A stretch of 64,000 nt of DNA, from the NCBI RefSeq assembly GCF_030646155.1, contig NZ_JAUTDN010000005.1, positions 124,001 to 188,000 of the forward strand. The letters run 5' to 3'. This DNA is from Conexibacter sp. CPCC 205762. GTDB lineage: Bacteria > Actinomycetota > Thermoleophilia > Solirubrobacterales > Solirubrobacteraceae. Within the stretch, counting starts at the first letter, position 1, and each line of letters starts with the position of its first letter. The position numbers and the translations under genes were made by a program. Shown here in pieces: positions 17,021 through 25,364 of the stretch. The notes under the pieces were generated by a model. The model worked only from the letters and a program-made list of their open reading frames with translations. It searched no databases and had not been told where the DNA came from.

Positions 17021-17116
17021 CACGCCACGCCGCCGCCCGCCGCGCACGCCACGCCGCCACCCGCCGCGCACGCCACGCCGCCGCCCGCCGCGCACGCCAC
17101 GCCGCCGCCCGCCGCG
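17021..17116. repeat. 24-bp tandem repeat, four units
   Basis: Units start at 17021, 17045, 17069 and 17093, each CACGCCACGCCGCC followed by a Pro/Arg-coding-like GC stretch. It lies between the start of the nitronate monooxygenase gene and the end of the tadC-like gene. It reads as an open frame on both strands but I see no evidence that it is translated. Confidence 0.9.
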
Positions 17117-17119
17117 CCC

Positions 17120-17965
17120 TCATCCGCCGGCGAACGCGGTCAGCAGCGCCGCGGCGACCAGCAGCAGGACCGACGGGACGAGCAGCAGCGCGACGACGAG
17201 CTGGATCTTCGGCGCGGCGCGGGCGGCCGCCTCGTTGAGCCGGCGGGCGTTCGCGGCGCGCGCCTCGGCCGCCTGGGCGAGCAGCGCCTCGCCGAGCGGG
17301 GCGCCGTGACGGGCGGCGCGGTCGAGCGTGCGCACGAGCGCCGCGACGCCATCGCACGCGCAGCGCTCCCCGAAGCCGGCGAGCGCACGTTCGCGCGGCA
17401 CGCCGAGTTGCACCTCGGCGGCAACTGCCCGCCATTCGCGCGCGAGCAGACCGCTCGCGCGCCGGCCGACGTCGCCGATCGCCCGTTCGAGCGGAAGCCC
17501 GGCGGCGAGCGCGACCCGCAGCAGGTCGAGCAGGTCGGGCAGCTCGCGCTCGACCACTCGCCCGCGCGCACGCGCGCGACGGCGCAGCCACAGGTCCGGG
17601 GCGAGAAATGCAGCCGCCGGCAGCGCGACCGGCGCGAGCAGCGCCAACCGCCCCGGCAGCAGCGCGCCGAGCAGCAGCGCGACGCCGAACGCCAGCACGA
17701 CCGCGCCGCCCTTGACCGCCATCACGTCACCCGGCCGCAGCCCGAACGGAGCCCCGGCCGCGGCGATCCGCACCCGCAAGTCGCCCGGCGCTGCCGGCGC
17801 ACCGGCGCGGCGCCCGAGCCGGGCGAGCAGCCGCAGCAGCGCGCGCCACCACGCGCTGCGCTCCCCGGTGGCCCCGCCATGCCGCGGCAGCGCCACGACC
17901 AGCTCGACGGTCCCAACCGCCGCGCAGACGCCGGCCAGCCACCCCAGCAGGACCGCCCGCGTCAC
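17120..17965 (-). CDS. Flp pilus assembly platform protein, TadC-like
   Basis: 281 residues with a type II secretion F (T2SF) domain: the cytoplasmic helical bundle contains LPDLLDLLRVALAAGLPLER and the paired membrane helices lie at residues 85-125 and 255-280. TadC pairs with TadB as the inner-membrane platform on which the TadA ATPase acts to extrude Flp/type IVb pilin. The GTG start overlaps the TGA of the small frame upstream. It is the last gene of the tad operon here. Confidence 0.8.
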   Translation of the reverse strand: MTRAVLLGWLAGVCAAVGTVELVVALPRHGGATGERSAWWRALLRLLARLGRRAGAPAAPGDLRVRIAAAGAPFGLRPGDVMAVKGGAVVLAFGVALLLGALLPGRLALLAPVALPAAAFLAPDLWLRRRARARGRVVERELPDLLDLLRVALAAGLPLERAIGDVGRRASGLLAREWRAVAAEVQLGVPRERALAGFGERCACDGVAALVRTLDRAARHGAPLGEALLAQAAEARAANARRLNEAAARAAPKIQLVVALLLVPSVLLLVAAALLTAFAGG

Positions 17966-18201
17966 GAGCGCGCCCGCTCGTCACCTGCATCGGAGCTTGA
18001 GCAGACATCGGGCGCGGCGGGCGCAGCCGCGCCACGCGCGTCACCCGAGGGGCCTACGGCTTTCGCAGGCCGTCTCACCTTCTTGCGTACACCCGTCCAC
18101 TGCCGCTCCGCTGCGGAGATCGGGCGGGGTCTGGGAGTGGCGGTCGCCTTGCGGCCGCGCATCGCGCGCGCCTGTCGTGCCGACAGCGGCGCGGCGTTCA
18201 T
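17962..18201 (-). CDS. Small basic protein in the tad operon
   Basis: 79 residues, unrecognised. The ATG at 18201 overlaps the tadB-like stop (ATGA) and the stop at 17962 overlaps the tadC-like GTG. The middle is strongly basic (RGRKATATPRPRP, VRKKVRRPAK) and the rest Ala/Pro/Asp-rich, so it is probably disordered. No signal peptide or membrane segment. Double overlap on both sides argues for translation, as a coupling element or a pilus accessory factor; composition alone would not. Confidence 0.5.
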   Translation of the reverse strand: MNAAPLSARQARAMRGRKATATPRPRPISAAERQWTGVRKKVRRPAKAVGPSGDARGAAAPAAPDVCSSSDAGDERARS

Positions 18202-19043
18202 GCGATCACCCGCGCCAGCCGGCGGATCGCGACCAGCGCGGCGAACTGGAGCACCAGCGCGAACAGCGCCATCCAGGCCGCGATCGGCACCGCGGCGATC
18301 TCTCCGAGCGTGCCCGGCCGCGCCAGCTCGGCCAGCGCCGCCGCGCCGGCCGGCAGCATGCCGACGACGAGCCCGGTGAAGCGCGCCTGGGCGGTGACCG
18401 CACGGGCGTCGTCGGCGAGCCGGGCCGCCTGCTCCTGCGCCGCCGCCAGCTCTCGCAGCAACGTCGCCAGGTCGCCGCCGGCCTCGCGCTGGAGCAGGAT
18501 CGCGGCGCAGAGCGTGTCGAACGCGCGGCTGCCGGCACGTGTCCGCAACTGCTCCAGCGCCGCTTCCGCAGGCGTCCCGAGCGCGAGTGCGGCGGCGATC
18601 GCGGTCAGCTCGACGGCGGCCGCCCCGCTGGCGCCGTCCGCGGCCTCGCTCAGCGCCGTCCCGATCGAGTGCCCGGCCCCGAGCGCGTCGGCGATCGCAC
18701 GCGCGACCGCGGGCGCGGCTCGTTCCAGCTCGGCGCGGTAGCGCCGCTGCCGGGCTCGCAGCAGCGCCGTGACCGCGAACGGGCCGCCGGCACCGCACGC
18801 GAGACCCGCGACCGGTCCGGCGAGCAGCCAGCCGCCGGCGACGAGCGTCGCCGCGCCGACCAGCGCCAGCCGCCGCCGCTCCGGCGTGCTCGGCTCGCGC
18901 CCGCCGCGCGCGACCGCCGACAGCGGCGCCAGCGTCCGCTCCAGCCAGTGTGCCGGTGCGAGCGCCTCCGCCGCCGCGACCGACTCCCACAGCGCCGCGA
19001 CCGCGATCGCCGCGGCCGCACCAGCCAGTGGCGCCGCCGTCAT
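18198..19043 (-). CDS. Flp pilus assembly platform protein, TadB-like
   Basis: 281 residues with a T2SF domain: two N-terminal hydrophobic helices, a cytoplasmic helical region with VARAIADALGAGHSIGTAL and LQREAGGDLATLLRELA, and two C-terminal helices. It would form the inner-membrane platform with the TadC-like protein. The gene follows the TadA-like ATPase gene after 79 bases. The family call is based on the helix pattern and the TadA-B-C order. Confidence 0.8.
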   Translation of the reverse strand: MTAAPLAGAAAAIAVAALWESVAAAEALAPAHWLERTLAPLSAVARGGREPSTPERRRLALVGAATLVAGGWLLAGPVAGLACGAGGPFAVTALLRARQRRYRAELERAAPAVARAIADALGAGHSIGTALSEAADGASGAAAVELTAIAAALALGTPAEAALEQLRTRAGSRAFDTLCAAILLQREAGGDLATLLRELAAAQEQAARLADDARAVTAQARFTGLVVGMLPAGAAALAELARPGTLGEIAAVPIAAWMALFALVLQFAALVAIRRLARVIA

Positions 19044-19122
19044 CGGCCCGTGCCGCCGCTCGCGACTGCCCGTCGCCTGCGCCCACGCGCTGTGGGCGCC
19101 TGCCGCCGCTCCGTCACCGCGC

Positions 19123-20322
19123 TCACGCCTCCACCCCGCCCCACCCCGCGTCGCCCAGCCGCTCGGCGAGCGCGAACGGGAGCGGGGAGTGCCAGCGTGC
19201 GACGCCGTCGCGCAGCGAATACACCGGGCGGACGCCGATGCCGCCCGCCACCCGCTCGACGGCGCTGACCTCGCCGACGCGGCGGCTGCCGTCGGCCTGG
19301 CGGCGCTGCTGGACGACGAGGTCGATCGCGCTCGCGACCTGCTCGCGGATCGCCGCGTGCGGCAGCGCGACGTCGGCCATCAGCGCCAGCGTCTCGACCC
19401 GCCGCAGCGCCTCCTCGGCCGAGCCGGCGTGGACGGTCGAGAGCGAGCCGTCGTGGCCGGAGCTCATCGCGCCGAGCATGTCGAGCGCCTCGCCGCCGCG
19501 CACCTCGCCGACGACGATCCGATCGGGCCGCATCCGCAGCGCGTTGCGGACAAGCCGCCGGATCGTCACCTCGCCGCGCCCCTCCAGCGACGGCGGCCGC
19601 GCCTCCAGCCGCACGACGTGCGGCTGCCGCAGCCGCAGCTCGGCGGCGTCCTCGATCGTCACGATCCGCTCCCCCTGCGGGATGAAGCACGACAGCGCCC
19701 CGAGCGTCGTCGTCTTGCCGGAGCCGGTGCCGCCGCTCACCAGCAGCGTCAGCCGTGCGCGCACGCAGGCGCGCAGGAAGTCGTGCAGCGAACGGTCGAT
19801 CGTGCCGGCGGCGACGAGATCGTCGGGGTCGAAGCCGCGACGGCGGAAGCGGCGGATCGTCAGCAGCGGGCCGTCGAGCGCCAGCGGTGGGATCACGACG
19901 TTGACGCGCGACCCGTCCGGGAGGCGCGCGTCGCAGAGCGGAGCGGCCTCGTCCACGCGGCGGCCGAGCGGGGCGAGGATCCGCTCGATCGCGTGGCGCA
20001 GCTCCCGTTCGGAGGCGAACGCCGCATCCGTCTCCTCAATCTGTCCCGCCCGCTCGACCCAGACGCGCTCGGGGCCGTTGACCATCACCTCGTCGACGGT
20101 CGTGTCCGCCAGCAGCGGCTCCAGCGGCCCGAGCCCGAAGGCGCGCTCCGCGACCCGCCGGCTCAGCTCTCCGCGCTCGGCCGTGCTCAGCAGCGCGCCG
20201 TCGCGCGCGACCAGCGCCGCGATCCGCTCCGGCGCCTCCCCGCCGTCCTCCCCGGCCCGCTGCACCAGCTGCCCGTGCAGCGCCGCTGCCGCCTCATCCA
20301 GCGCTTCCGCTCGTCCGCTCAT
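19123..20322 (-). CDS. tadA: Flp pilus assembly ATPase TadA/CpaF
   Basis: 399 residues, typical for CpaF. Motifs: TTVDEVMVNGPERVWVER in the N-terminal domain, Walker A GGTGSGKTTTLGAL, Asp box ERIVTIEDAAELRL, Walker B MRPDRIVVGEVRGGEALDML and His box GSLSTVHAGSAEEALRR. It is the hexameric motor for Flp/type IVb pilus assembly. ATG 20322 opens at MSGRAE; the frame above it is AT-richer non-coding sequence. It is divergent from the EAL-HDOD gene across 79 bases. Confidence 0.93.
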   Translation of the reverse strand: MSGRAEALDEAAAALHGQLVQRAGEDGGEAPERIAALVARDGALLSTAERGELSRRVAERAFGLGPLEPLLADTTVDEVMVNGPERVWVERAGQIEETDAAFASERELRHAIERILAPLGRRVDEAAPLCDARLPDGSRVNVVIPPLALDGPLLTIRRFRRRGFDPDDLVAAGTIDRSLHDFLRACVRARLTLLVSGGTGSGKTTTLGALSCFIPQGERIVTIEDAAELRLRQPHVVRLEARPPSLEGRGEVTIRRLVRNALRMRPDRIVVGEVRGGEALDMLGAMSSGHDGSLSTVHAGSAEEALRRVETLALMADVALPHAAIREQVASAIDLVVQQRRQADGSRRVGEVSAVERVAGGIGVRPVYSLRDGVARWHSPLPFALAERLGDAGWGGVEA

Positions 20323-20401
20323 GAGGGGGTAGAGCCCGCTGAACGAAAATTTCGCCCCCTGAAGACGCAAGTTGCGGCGATTGCGGCCGATCAACTGGGA
20401 G

Positions 20402-21718
20402 ATGAGCGTCGAGCTCGCCGACCACCCGTTCCCATCCGCCGACGGAGACGTCGCGATCGCGCGCCAGCCGATCCACGATCGCTGGATGCGCGTCGTCGGC
20501 TACGAGCTGCTGTTCCGGGGCGCCAGCGGCCGTGCCGGCTTCGACGAGGAGCGCGCCACCGCGAGCGTGATCGTCGAGACCTTCACCGGTCTCGGCGTCG
20601 GCGTCGTCGTCGGCCGCCAGCCCGCGCACGTGCGGCTGTCACGGCGGTTCCTGCTGGAGCTGCACGCCTTCGCGCTGCCGGCCGACCGCGTCGTGCTCGA
20701 GGTCGCCGCCCCCGACTCGGCCGACTCCGCCGTGCGCACCGTGCTGGAGCGGCTGGCCGAGCAGGAGTACCGCATATCGCTCGCCTGCGACCCGCTCGGG
20801 CCGCTGCCGGACGCGCCGCTGGCGCAGCTCGCCCACAGCATCAAGCTCGACGTCTCCAGCCTCTCCCCCGACGAGCTGGGCGACGCCGCCGACCGCTTCG
20901 GCGCGGCGACCACCAACCTGATCGCCGCGGGCGTCGACACGCCCGCCCTGCTGAAGCGCTGCAGAGACCTCGGCTTCCACGGCTTCCAGGGATTCTTCTT
21001 CTGCACGCCCGACGTCGTCCGCTCGCACACGCCGCCGACGACGAGGCTGGCCGAGCTGCACTCGCTCGCGACGCTCTACTCGCAGACGCTCTCGTTCGAG
21101 GAGTTCGAGAGAGTGATCACGCGCGACGTCGGGCTCAGCTACCGGCTGCTCTGCTACCTCAACTCGGCCTTCTTCAACCTCCCGCGCCACGTCGCCTCGG
21201 TGCGTGAGGCGCTGATGATGCTGGGGATGAAGGCGGTCCGCCGCTGGGCGACGCTGATCGCGCTCTCCGGCGACGAGGAGAAGCCCAACGAGCTGACCGT
21301 CACCGCGCTGCTGCGCGGGCGCCTCTGCGAGCTGATCGGACGTCGCCGCCCGGCGGCGACGGTCGGCTCCGACGCCTTCTTCACCGTCGGCCTCTTCTCC
21401 GTCATGGACGCGATCATGGACGCGCCGCTCGACGAGGTGCTGGAGGCGCTGCCGCTCAACGAGGAGGCGCGCGTCGCGCTGCTGGACCGCAGCGGCCCGA
21501 TGGGCGACGCGCTCGCCGCGATCATCGCCTACGAGCGCGGCGACCTGCGCGAGGTCGAGCAGCGTCTGCCCGGCCTCAACATGACCGAGCTGTACATCGC
21601 GGCGCTGCGCTGGGCCGACGCCGCCTGCGGCGCGCTCGACGAAGAGGCCGAGACCGACGCCGCCGCTCAGGAGAGCGACGACGACGGCGACGACGAGCTG
21701 ACGTCGATCCCCGCCTGA
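20402..21718 (+). CDS. EAL-HDOD (YuxH-type) signalling protein
   Basis: 438 residues. The N-terminal EAL-like domain starts with IARQPIHDRWMRVVGYELLFR, and the C-terminal half is an HDOD (modified HD) domain from about residue 215: RLAELHSLATLYSQ, VITRDVGLSYRLLCYLNS and VREALMMLGMKAVRRWATL. The EAL motif itself reads YELLFR and the metal-binding set is incomplete, so this is likely a degenerate, non-catalytic cyclic-di-GMP sensor, as in YuxH-like proteins. A short GGGAG precedes the ATG. Its end overlaps the HD-GYP gene on the other strand by 52 bases. The flanking tad and cpaB genes suggest surface or pilus control. Confidence 0.88.
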   Translation: MSVELADHPFPSADGDVAIARQPIHDRWMRVVGYELLFRGASGRAGFDEERATASVIVETFTGLGVGVVVGRQPAHVRLSRRFLLELHAFALPADRVVLEVAAPDSADSAVRTVLERLAEQEYRISLACDPLGPLPDAPLAQLAHSIKLDVSSLSPDELGDAADRFGAATTNLIAAGVDTPALLKRCRDLGFHGFQGFFFCTPDVVRSHTPPTTRLAELHSLATLYSQTLSFEEFERVITRDVGLSYRLLCYLNSAFFNLPRHVASVREALMMLGMKAVRRWATLIALSGDEEKPNELTVTALLRGRLCELIGRRRPAATVGSDAFFTVGLFSVMDAIMDAPLDEVLEALPLNEEARVALLDRSGPMGDALAAIIAYERGDLREVEQRLPGLNMTELYIAALRWADAACGALDEEAETDAAAQESDDDGDDELTSIPA

Positions 21719-23064
21719 GCGAGCTCGCTGGCCGGCAGCCGGCGGCCGTCGGCGACCGGGACCGCGTCCTCTGCGCTGCGCATCGCCTCGCGCATCACGA
21801 CGCGCACGATCGCCTCGACGACCTCGGGCGCGAACTGCTGCCCCGCGTGCGCCCGCAGCTCGTCCAGCGCGGCCTCGGGCGAGCGGGCGCAGCGATAGGA
21901 GCGATCGGTCGTCATCGCGTTGAAGGCATCGCAGGCGGCGACTACGCTCGCCTCCTTCGGGATGCTGCGCTCGGCGAGGCCGTCGGGGTAGCCCCTGCCG
22001 TCCCAGCGCTCGTGCGAGGCGCGCACGATCCGGCCGATGTCGGCGAGCGGGCCGCCGACGCGGTCGAGCATCCGCTGACCCTCGATCGTGTGCGTCTTCA
22101 TCAGCTCCCACTCGCTCGCGTCGAGCGGGCCGGGTCTGTTGATGATCTCGGTCGGGATCACGATCTTGCCGATGTCGTGCAGCAGCGCCGCGAGCTCGAC
22201 GTTGTGGCGCTCGCGCGCGTCGAGGCCGAGCTCCTCGGCGACCTCCAGCGACAGCGCGACGACGCCCTTCGTGTGATCGCCGCCGGTGTACTCGTCGGCG
22301 TCCTCGAGCAGGTCGCCGAGCAGCATCGCGATGCCGCGGTAGGCGTCGCCCAGCTCCAGCGCCTGCTCCAGCCGCTCGTTGCGCTCGCGCGCGAAGACGG
22401 TCAGCAGCAGCGCGAGCGGCAGCACCAGCAGGAAGGCGTAGGGGCGGTCGACGGAGGCGATCGCGGCGAGCACGCCGGCCGGCGTCAGCAGCGCGTCGAC
22501 CAGCCAGACCCATTCGAGCGCGCGCAGCTGGTCGCGCAGCGGTATGTCGAGTGCGAGCTTGGAGCGGATCGCGGAGACGACCAGCTCGATCGCGAACTGG
22601 GCGACGAGCGCCGGCGCGAGCCAGATCCAGTCGCCGCCGGTCGCGTCGACCGCGCCGGCCGTCAGCAGCACCAGCGCCGGCCCGACCGCGTGCCAGGCGT
22701 CGCCCGGGAGCATCAGCGCGCGCCCCGGATGGAGCTTGCCGCGAACGTAGTCGGGGACGTTGCCGACGATCATCCCGATCAGCACCAGCAACGGCACGAG
22801 CTCGGTCGGAAGCGTGTAGAGCATCGTCACGAAGACGAGCTGCGTCGGCACCGTGTGGCCGGCGCCGGCATAGAAGCGGACGTGCGAGAGCGCGCCGTAG
22901 GCGAGCACCAGCAACACCGCGGGACCGGCCTCCAGCGAACGGCCGGAGTCGAACAGCAGCGCGATCGCGATCGCTGCCGCCAGGAACGGCAGACCGATCG
23001 CCAGCTCGGCCCGGATCTCGTGCCGCGAGGGCGCCTCGGCCCGCTTCACGCGACCGTCACCCAC
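21667..23064 (-). CDS. Membrane HD-GYP domain protein (c-di-GMP phosphodiesterase-like)
   Basis: About 465 residues from the GTG at 23064 (another GTG at 23049 is possible; neither has a clear ribosome-binding site). The N-terminal half has seven to eight membrane helices; the C-terminal half is an HD-GYP domain with LAALLHDIGKIVIP, HTIEGQRML, ASHERWDGRGYPDGL and VVAACDAFNAMTTDRSYR. This set is complete and suggests an active cyclic-di-GMP phosphodiesterase at the membrane. The Ser-rich C-terminus overlaps the end of the convergent EAL-HDOD gene. Confidence 0.88.
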   Translation of the reverse strand: MGDGRVKRAEAPSRHEIRAELAIGLPFLAAAIAIALLFDSGRSLEAGPAVLLVLAYGALSHVRFYAGAGHTVPTQLVFVTMLYTLPTELVPLLVLIGMIVGNVPDYVRGKLHPGRALMLPGDAWHAVGPALVLLTAGAVDATGGDWIWLAPALVAQFAIELVVSAIRSKLALDIPLRDQLRALEWVWLVDALLTPAGVLAAIASVDRPYAFLLVLPLALLLTVFARERNERLEQALELGDAYRGIAMLLGDLLEDADEYTGGDHTKGVVALSLEVAEELGLDARERHNVELAALLHDIGKIVIPTEIINRPGPLDASEWELMKTHTIEGQRMLDRVGGPLADIGRIVRASHERWDGRGYPDGLAERSIPKEASVVAACDAFNAMTTDRSYRCARSPEAALDELRAHAGQQFAPEVVEAIVRVVMREAMRSAEDAVPVADGRRLPASELAQAGIDVSSSSPSSSLS

Positions 23065-23280
23065 GACGAGCTGGCCGTGCCGGACGACGGCACGACAACG
23101 GTCGCCGACGCGATTGCGGCGGCGGGCACGACCCCGATTGGCGACAGTCTCCGTGACATGCGCTCTGCGGGAGGATCGGCGCGAGGGAGCGATCCCTTGA
23201 GTCCGGGTTGCGGATGACGCCGTTGGAGCGGACGGATCGCTCTGGCGCGCTGACCTCCGGCTCCCGGCACCATGCCCGCT

Positions 23281-23308
23281 GCGCGTCTCGCGCACGCGCG
23301 AGGCGCGC
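23281..23308 (-). terminator. Hairpin after the cpaB-like gene
   Basis: An 11-bp stem (23281-23291 with 23298-23308, one T-G wobble) and 6-base loop lie 14 bases past the cpaB-like stop on the minus strand. No T-run follows. It would end the kinase-cpaB transcript before the HD-GYP gene. Confidence 0.6.
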
Positions 23309-23321
23309 GCGTCCAGAACGC

Positions 23322-24020
23322 TCATCTCAGCCGCTCGTCGATCGCGAGCCCGAGCCGGCCGTGACGTCGGTCGGCCGCGGCGCGCGGCAGCAGCCGCAGC
23401 TCGCGCGCGAAGCTCTGCGCGGCCGTCAGGAAGACCGCTTGGCGCACGGTCACCCGCAGCGTCGCCGAGACACGCGCACCGGCTTCCGCGCCGCCGCCGG
23501 ACGGAGCGATCTCGGCTCCGGCGACCGCTGCTGCGGCGAGCACCTCGACGTCCTCCAGCGCCAGCACGGTCGAGCCAGGGCGGCCGTCGACGCCGTCGCG
23601 CGTCACGAGCACGTCGACCCGCCCGCCCGCGACGATCGCCTCCGGGTCGCCGCGGGCGACGATCTCCGCCGCCCGCTCCCCCGGCCCGACGGCCGGGGCC
23701 GCCGCTCCGGGCGTGCGCAGCACGGCGCGCGTCACATAGGCGCCGGCCGGCAGCGCCACAGCGGCCTGCGCGCCGCGCAGCAGGCCCGGATCGGTCAGCG
23801 CGTCTGGCGGCGCCCAGCGGCGCGGGAGCGCGCGCAGGAGCGGCCGCGCGTCGGCCAGCGCGGCGCCGGCCGCGACCGGCGCCGCCGTCACCAGAACCGT
23901 CGCCGACGGCCCGACCGCTGCGTTCAGCGCCGCCTCGCGCCGCTGCACGCTCGACGCCGCCAGCAGCCCCAGCAGCAACGCCAGCGCCAGCAGCAGGAGC
24001 GCTCGTCTGCGATGGCTCAT
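23322..24020 (-). CDS. cpaB: Flp pilus assembly protein CpaB/RcpC
   Basis: 232 residues. One N-terminal membrane helix (ALLLLALALLLGLLAASSV) is followed by a SAF domain (VTAAPVAAGAALADARPLL) and an RcpC-like region (GRVDVLVTRDGVDGRPGSTVLALEDVEVLA). CpaB acts in the periplasmic/extracytoplasmic part of the Tad pilus machine. The ATG overlaps the histidine kinase stop (ATGA). It is separated from tadABC by the EAL-HDOD and HD-GYP genes, so the pilus set is split. Confidence 0.85.
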   Translation of the reverse strand: MSHRRRALLLLALALLLGLLAASSVQRREAALNAAVGPSATVLVTAAPVAAGAALADARPLLRALPRRWAPPDALTDPGLLRGAQAAVALPAGAYVTRAVLRTPGAAAPAVGPGERAAEIVARGDPEAIVAGGRVDVLVTRDGVDGRPGSTVLALEDVEVLAAAAVAGAEIAPSGGGAEAGARVSATLRVTVRQAVFLTAAQSFARELRLLPRAAADRRHGRLGLAIDERLR

Positions 24021-24829
24021 CGCGCCACCGCCGTCGGCAGCTCCAGCACCATCCGCGCGCCCTGATCGGTTGGCGCCACCGCCAGCCGGCCGCGATGGCG
24101 CGCGGCGATGTCGGCCGCGATCGCGAGCCCGCGGCCGCGGCTGCGACGGCCGCCGCGGGGCCGTCTGCGGACCAGCTGCGGGACCGGCGCAGGCAGCCCG
24201 GGGCCGGCGTCGAGCACCTCGATCCGGACGGTGTGGAGGCCGGCCCGCGCTCGCAGCACGATCTCCCCGTCGTCGTCGGCCGGCGAACCGTGCTCGATCG
24301 CGTTCGCGAGCAGATTGCCGCAGGCCTGCCCCAGCCGCACGCGGTCACCGTCGACCAGCACGCGGCCGACCGGCTGGTCGACCTTCAGCCGCACGCCCCG
24401 CTCGCGCGCCGCGGCCCGCCACGCCTCGGCGGCGTCGACCAGCAGGACGCCGACGTCGAAGGTCGTGATCCGGTCGGCGGCGCGGCGGCCGTGCGGTGCC
24501 TCGGCGAGGTCGCTGAGGGAGAGCCGCGCCCGGTCCAGCTCCAGGCCGATCCCCTCCAGCGCGTCGCGGAACGGCTGCGGGATGACGCGCAGAGGGCGGG
24601 CCGGCGCAAGCCCGCCGCGGCCTCCGACGGCCGCCTCCGGCCGTGTCACGCGCAGCGGCAGGTCGCCGCGCAGGTACAGCTCGGTCGCCAGCCGCGCCGC
24701 GGTGAGCGGCGCACGCAGCTCGTGGGCCGCCCGCGCGACCAGCTCCATCCGCCGTGCCAGCACGAGTCGGCCCGCGCCGGTCGCCGCAAGTGCTGCGACC
24801 CAACCGCTGACTGCCACCACGACGCTCAT
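24017..24829 (-). CDS. Sensor histidine kinase
   Basis: 270 residues, short. One N-terminal membrane helix leads straight into a HisKA domain (ARAAHELRAPLTAARLATEL, phospho-acceptor His in AAHELR), an N-box GNLLANAIEHGS, a G1 box EVLDAGPGLP and a G2-like GGRRSRGRGLAIAADIA. No sensor domain is present, so input probably comes from partner proteins. The gene overlaps both the truncated response regulator upstream and cpaB downstream (ATGA both sides), so this operon once was regulator-kinase-cpaB. Confidence 0.85.
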   Translation of the reverse strand: MSVVVAVSGWVAALAATGAGRLVLARRMELVARAAHELRAPLTAARLATELYLRGDLPLRVTRPEAAVGGRGGLAPARPLRVIPQPFRDALEGIGLELDRARLSLSDLAEAPHGRRAADRITTFDVGVLLVDAAEAWRAAARERGVRLKVDQPVGRVLVDGDRVRLGQACGNLLANAIEHGSPADDDGEIVLRARAGLHTVRIEVLDAGPGLPAPVPQLVRRRPRGGRRSRGRGLAIAADIAARHRGRLAVAPTDQGARMVLELPTAVAR

Positions 24830-24990
24830 CGCGCCCCCACCGGTCCGTCACAGAGGCGATAGCCGATTCCCCACACGTTGATGACGAACTGCTCGCCGTC
24901 GCGTGCGAGCTTGTGGCGCAGGCGACAGGCGTGCGAGTCAAGCGTGCGTGTCGATCCCAGCACACGTACGAACTTCCCATACGGTCCTGA
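24826..24990 (-). pseudogene. Response regulator remnant, winged-helix C-terminus only
   Basis: The minus-strand frame ending at 24826 encodes STRTLDSHACRLRHKL and FVINVWGIGYRL, the recognition helix and wing of OmpR/PhoB-type regulators. The receiver domain and the first half of the DNA-binding domain are missing: above about 24,990 the frame continues for some 20 codons of unrelated sequence to a stop. No start codon gives a full domain. The stop overlaps the kinase ATG, so this is the former partner of that kinase. The break coincides with the beginning of the accessory region. Confidence 0.8.
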
Positions 24991-25050
24991 GTCCTTGTTA
25001 CCAACGGTACTTCGTGGAGCGGCACTAAGTCGCGCCGCTCGTCCGAGCGG

Positions 25051-25341
25051 CTACCGCCGACGCGAGATCGCCATCTCGACGAGCCCCGAACTGGAGCGGT
25101 CGAGATGCTCGACGGCGACTTTGCCGCCGTCGAGCGCGTGCGGTGGGAGCTTGGCGAGCAGCTCGTCGGCAAAGGAGGGCGCCAGGGCGACGACGCCGGA
25201 GAAGTCGAACACGACTCGCTCTCCGGCCTCGACGCGCTGCTCGACGTCGCGCCGCAGGTCCGCGGCCTCGTCTCGACCAACGAGAACCGGCCCGAACAGG
25301 TCTGCTGGTCTGATGGTGGTGTGTGTCGTGCTGACGCCCAT
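25051..25341 (-). CDS. STAS-like (DUF4325-type) protein
   Basis: 96 residues. The core VVFDFSGVVALAPSFADELLAKL matches the STAS-like DUF4325 pattern (hydrophobic strand, DFSGV, then S-FADEL-helix), a fold related to anti-sigma-factor antagonists. It is the third gene of the XRE/ATPase operon, 23 bases after the fusion gene. DUF4325 proteins are generally found beside GHKL ATPases, which suggests it binds or is phosphorylated by the ATPase half of its neighbour. Function otherwise unknown. Confidence 0.75.
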   Translation of the reverse strand: MGVSTTHTTIRPADLFGPVLVGRDEAADLRRDVEQRVEAGERVVFDFSGVVALAPSFADELLAKLPPHALDGGKVAVEHLDRSSSGLVEMAISRRR

Positions 25342-25364
25342 TTGGCTTACAGGATAGAGGCAGA

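Noticed and set aside
16904..17095. N-terminal extension of the nitronate monooxygenase (RRGVRGGR repeats)
   Set aside because: It is a direct translation of the 24-bp repeat; the barrel begins right at the ATG 16,903.
17021..17116. 24-bp repeat considered as a CRISPR array
   Set aside because: Units are contiguous with no spacers, so it is a plain tandem repeat.
23070..23280. Leader of the HD-GYP gene considered for a c-di-GMP or c-di-AMP riboswitch
   Set aside because: I could not match any conserved riboswitch core; only scattered short stems are seen.
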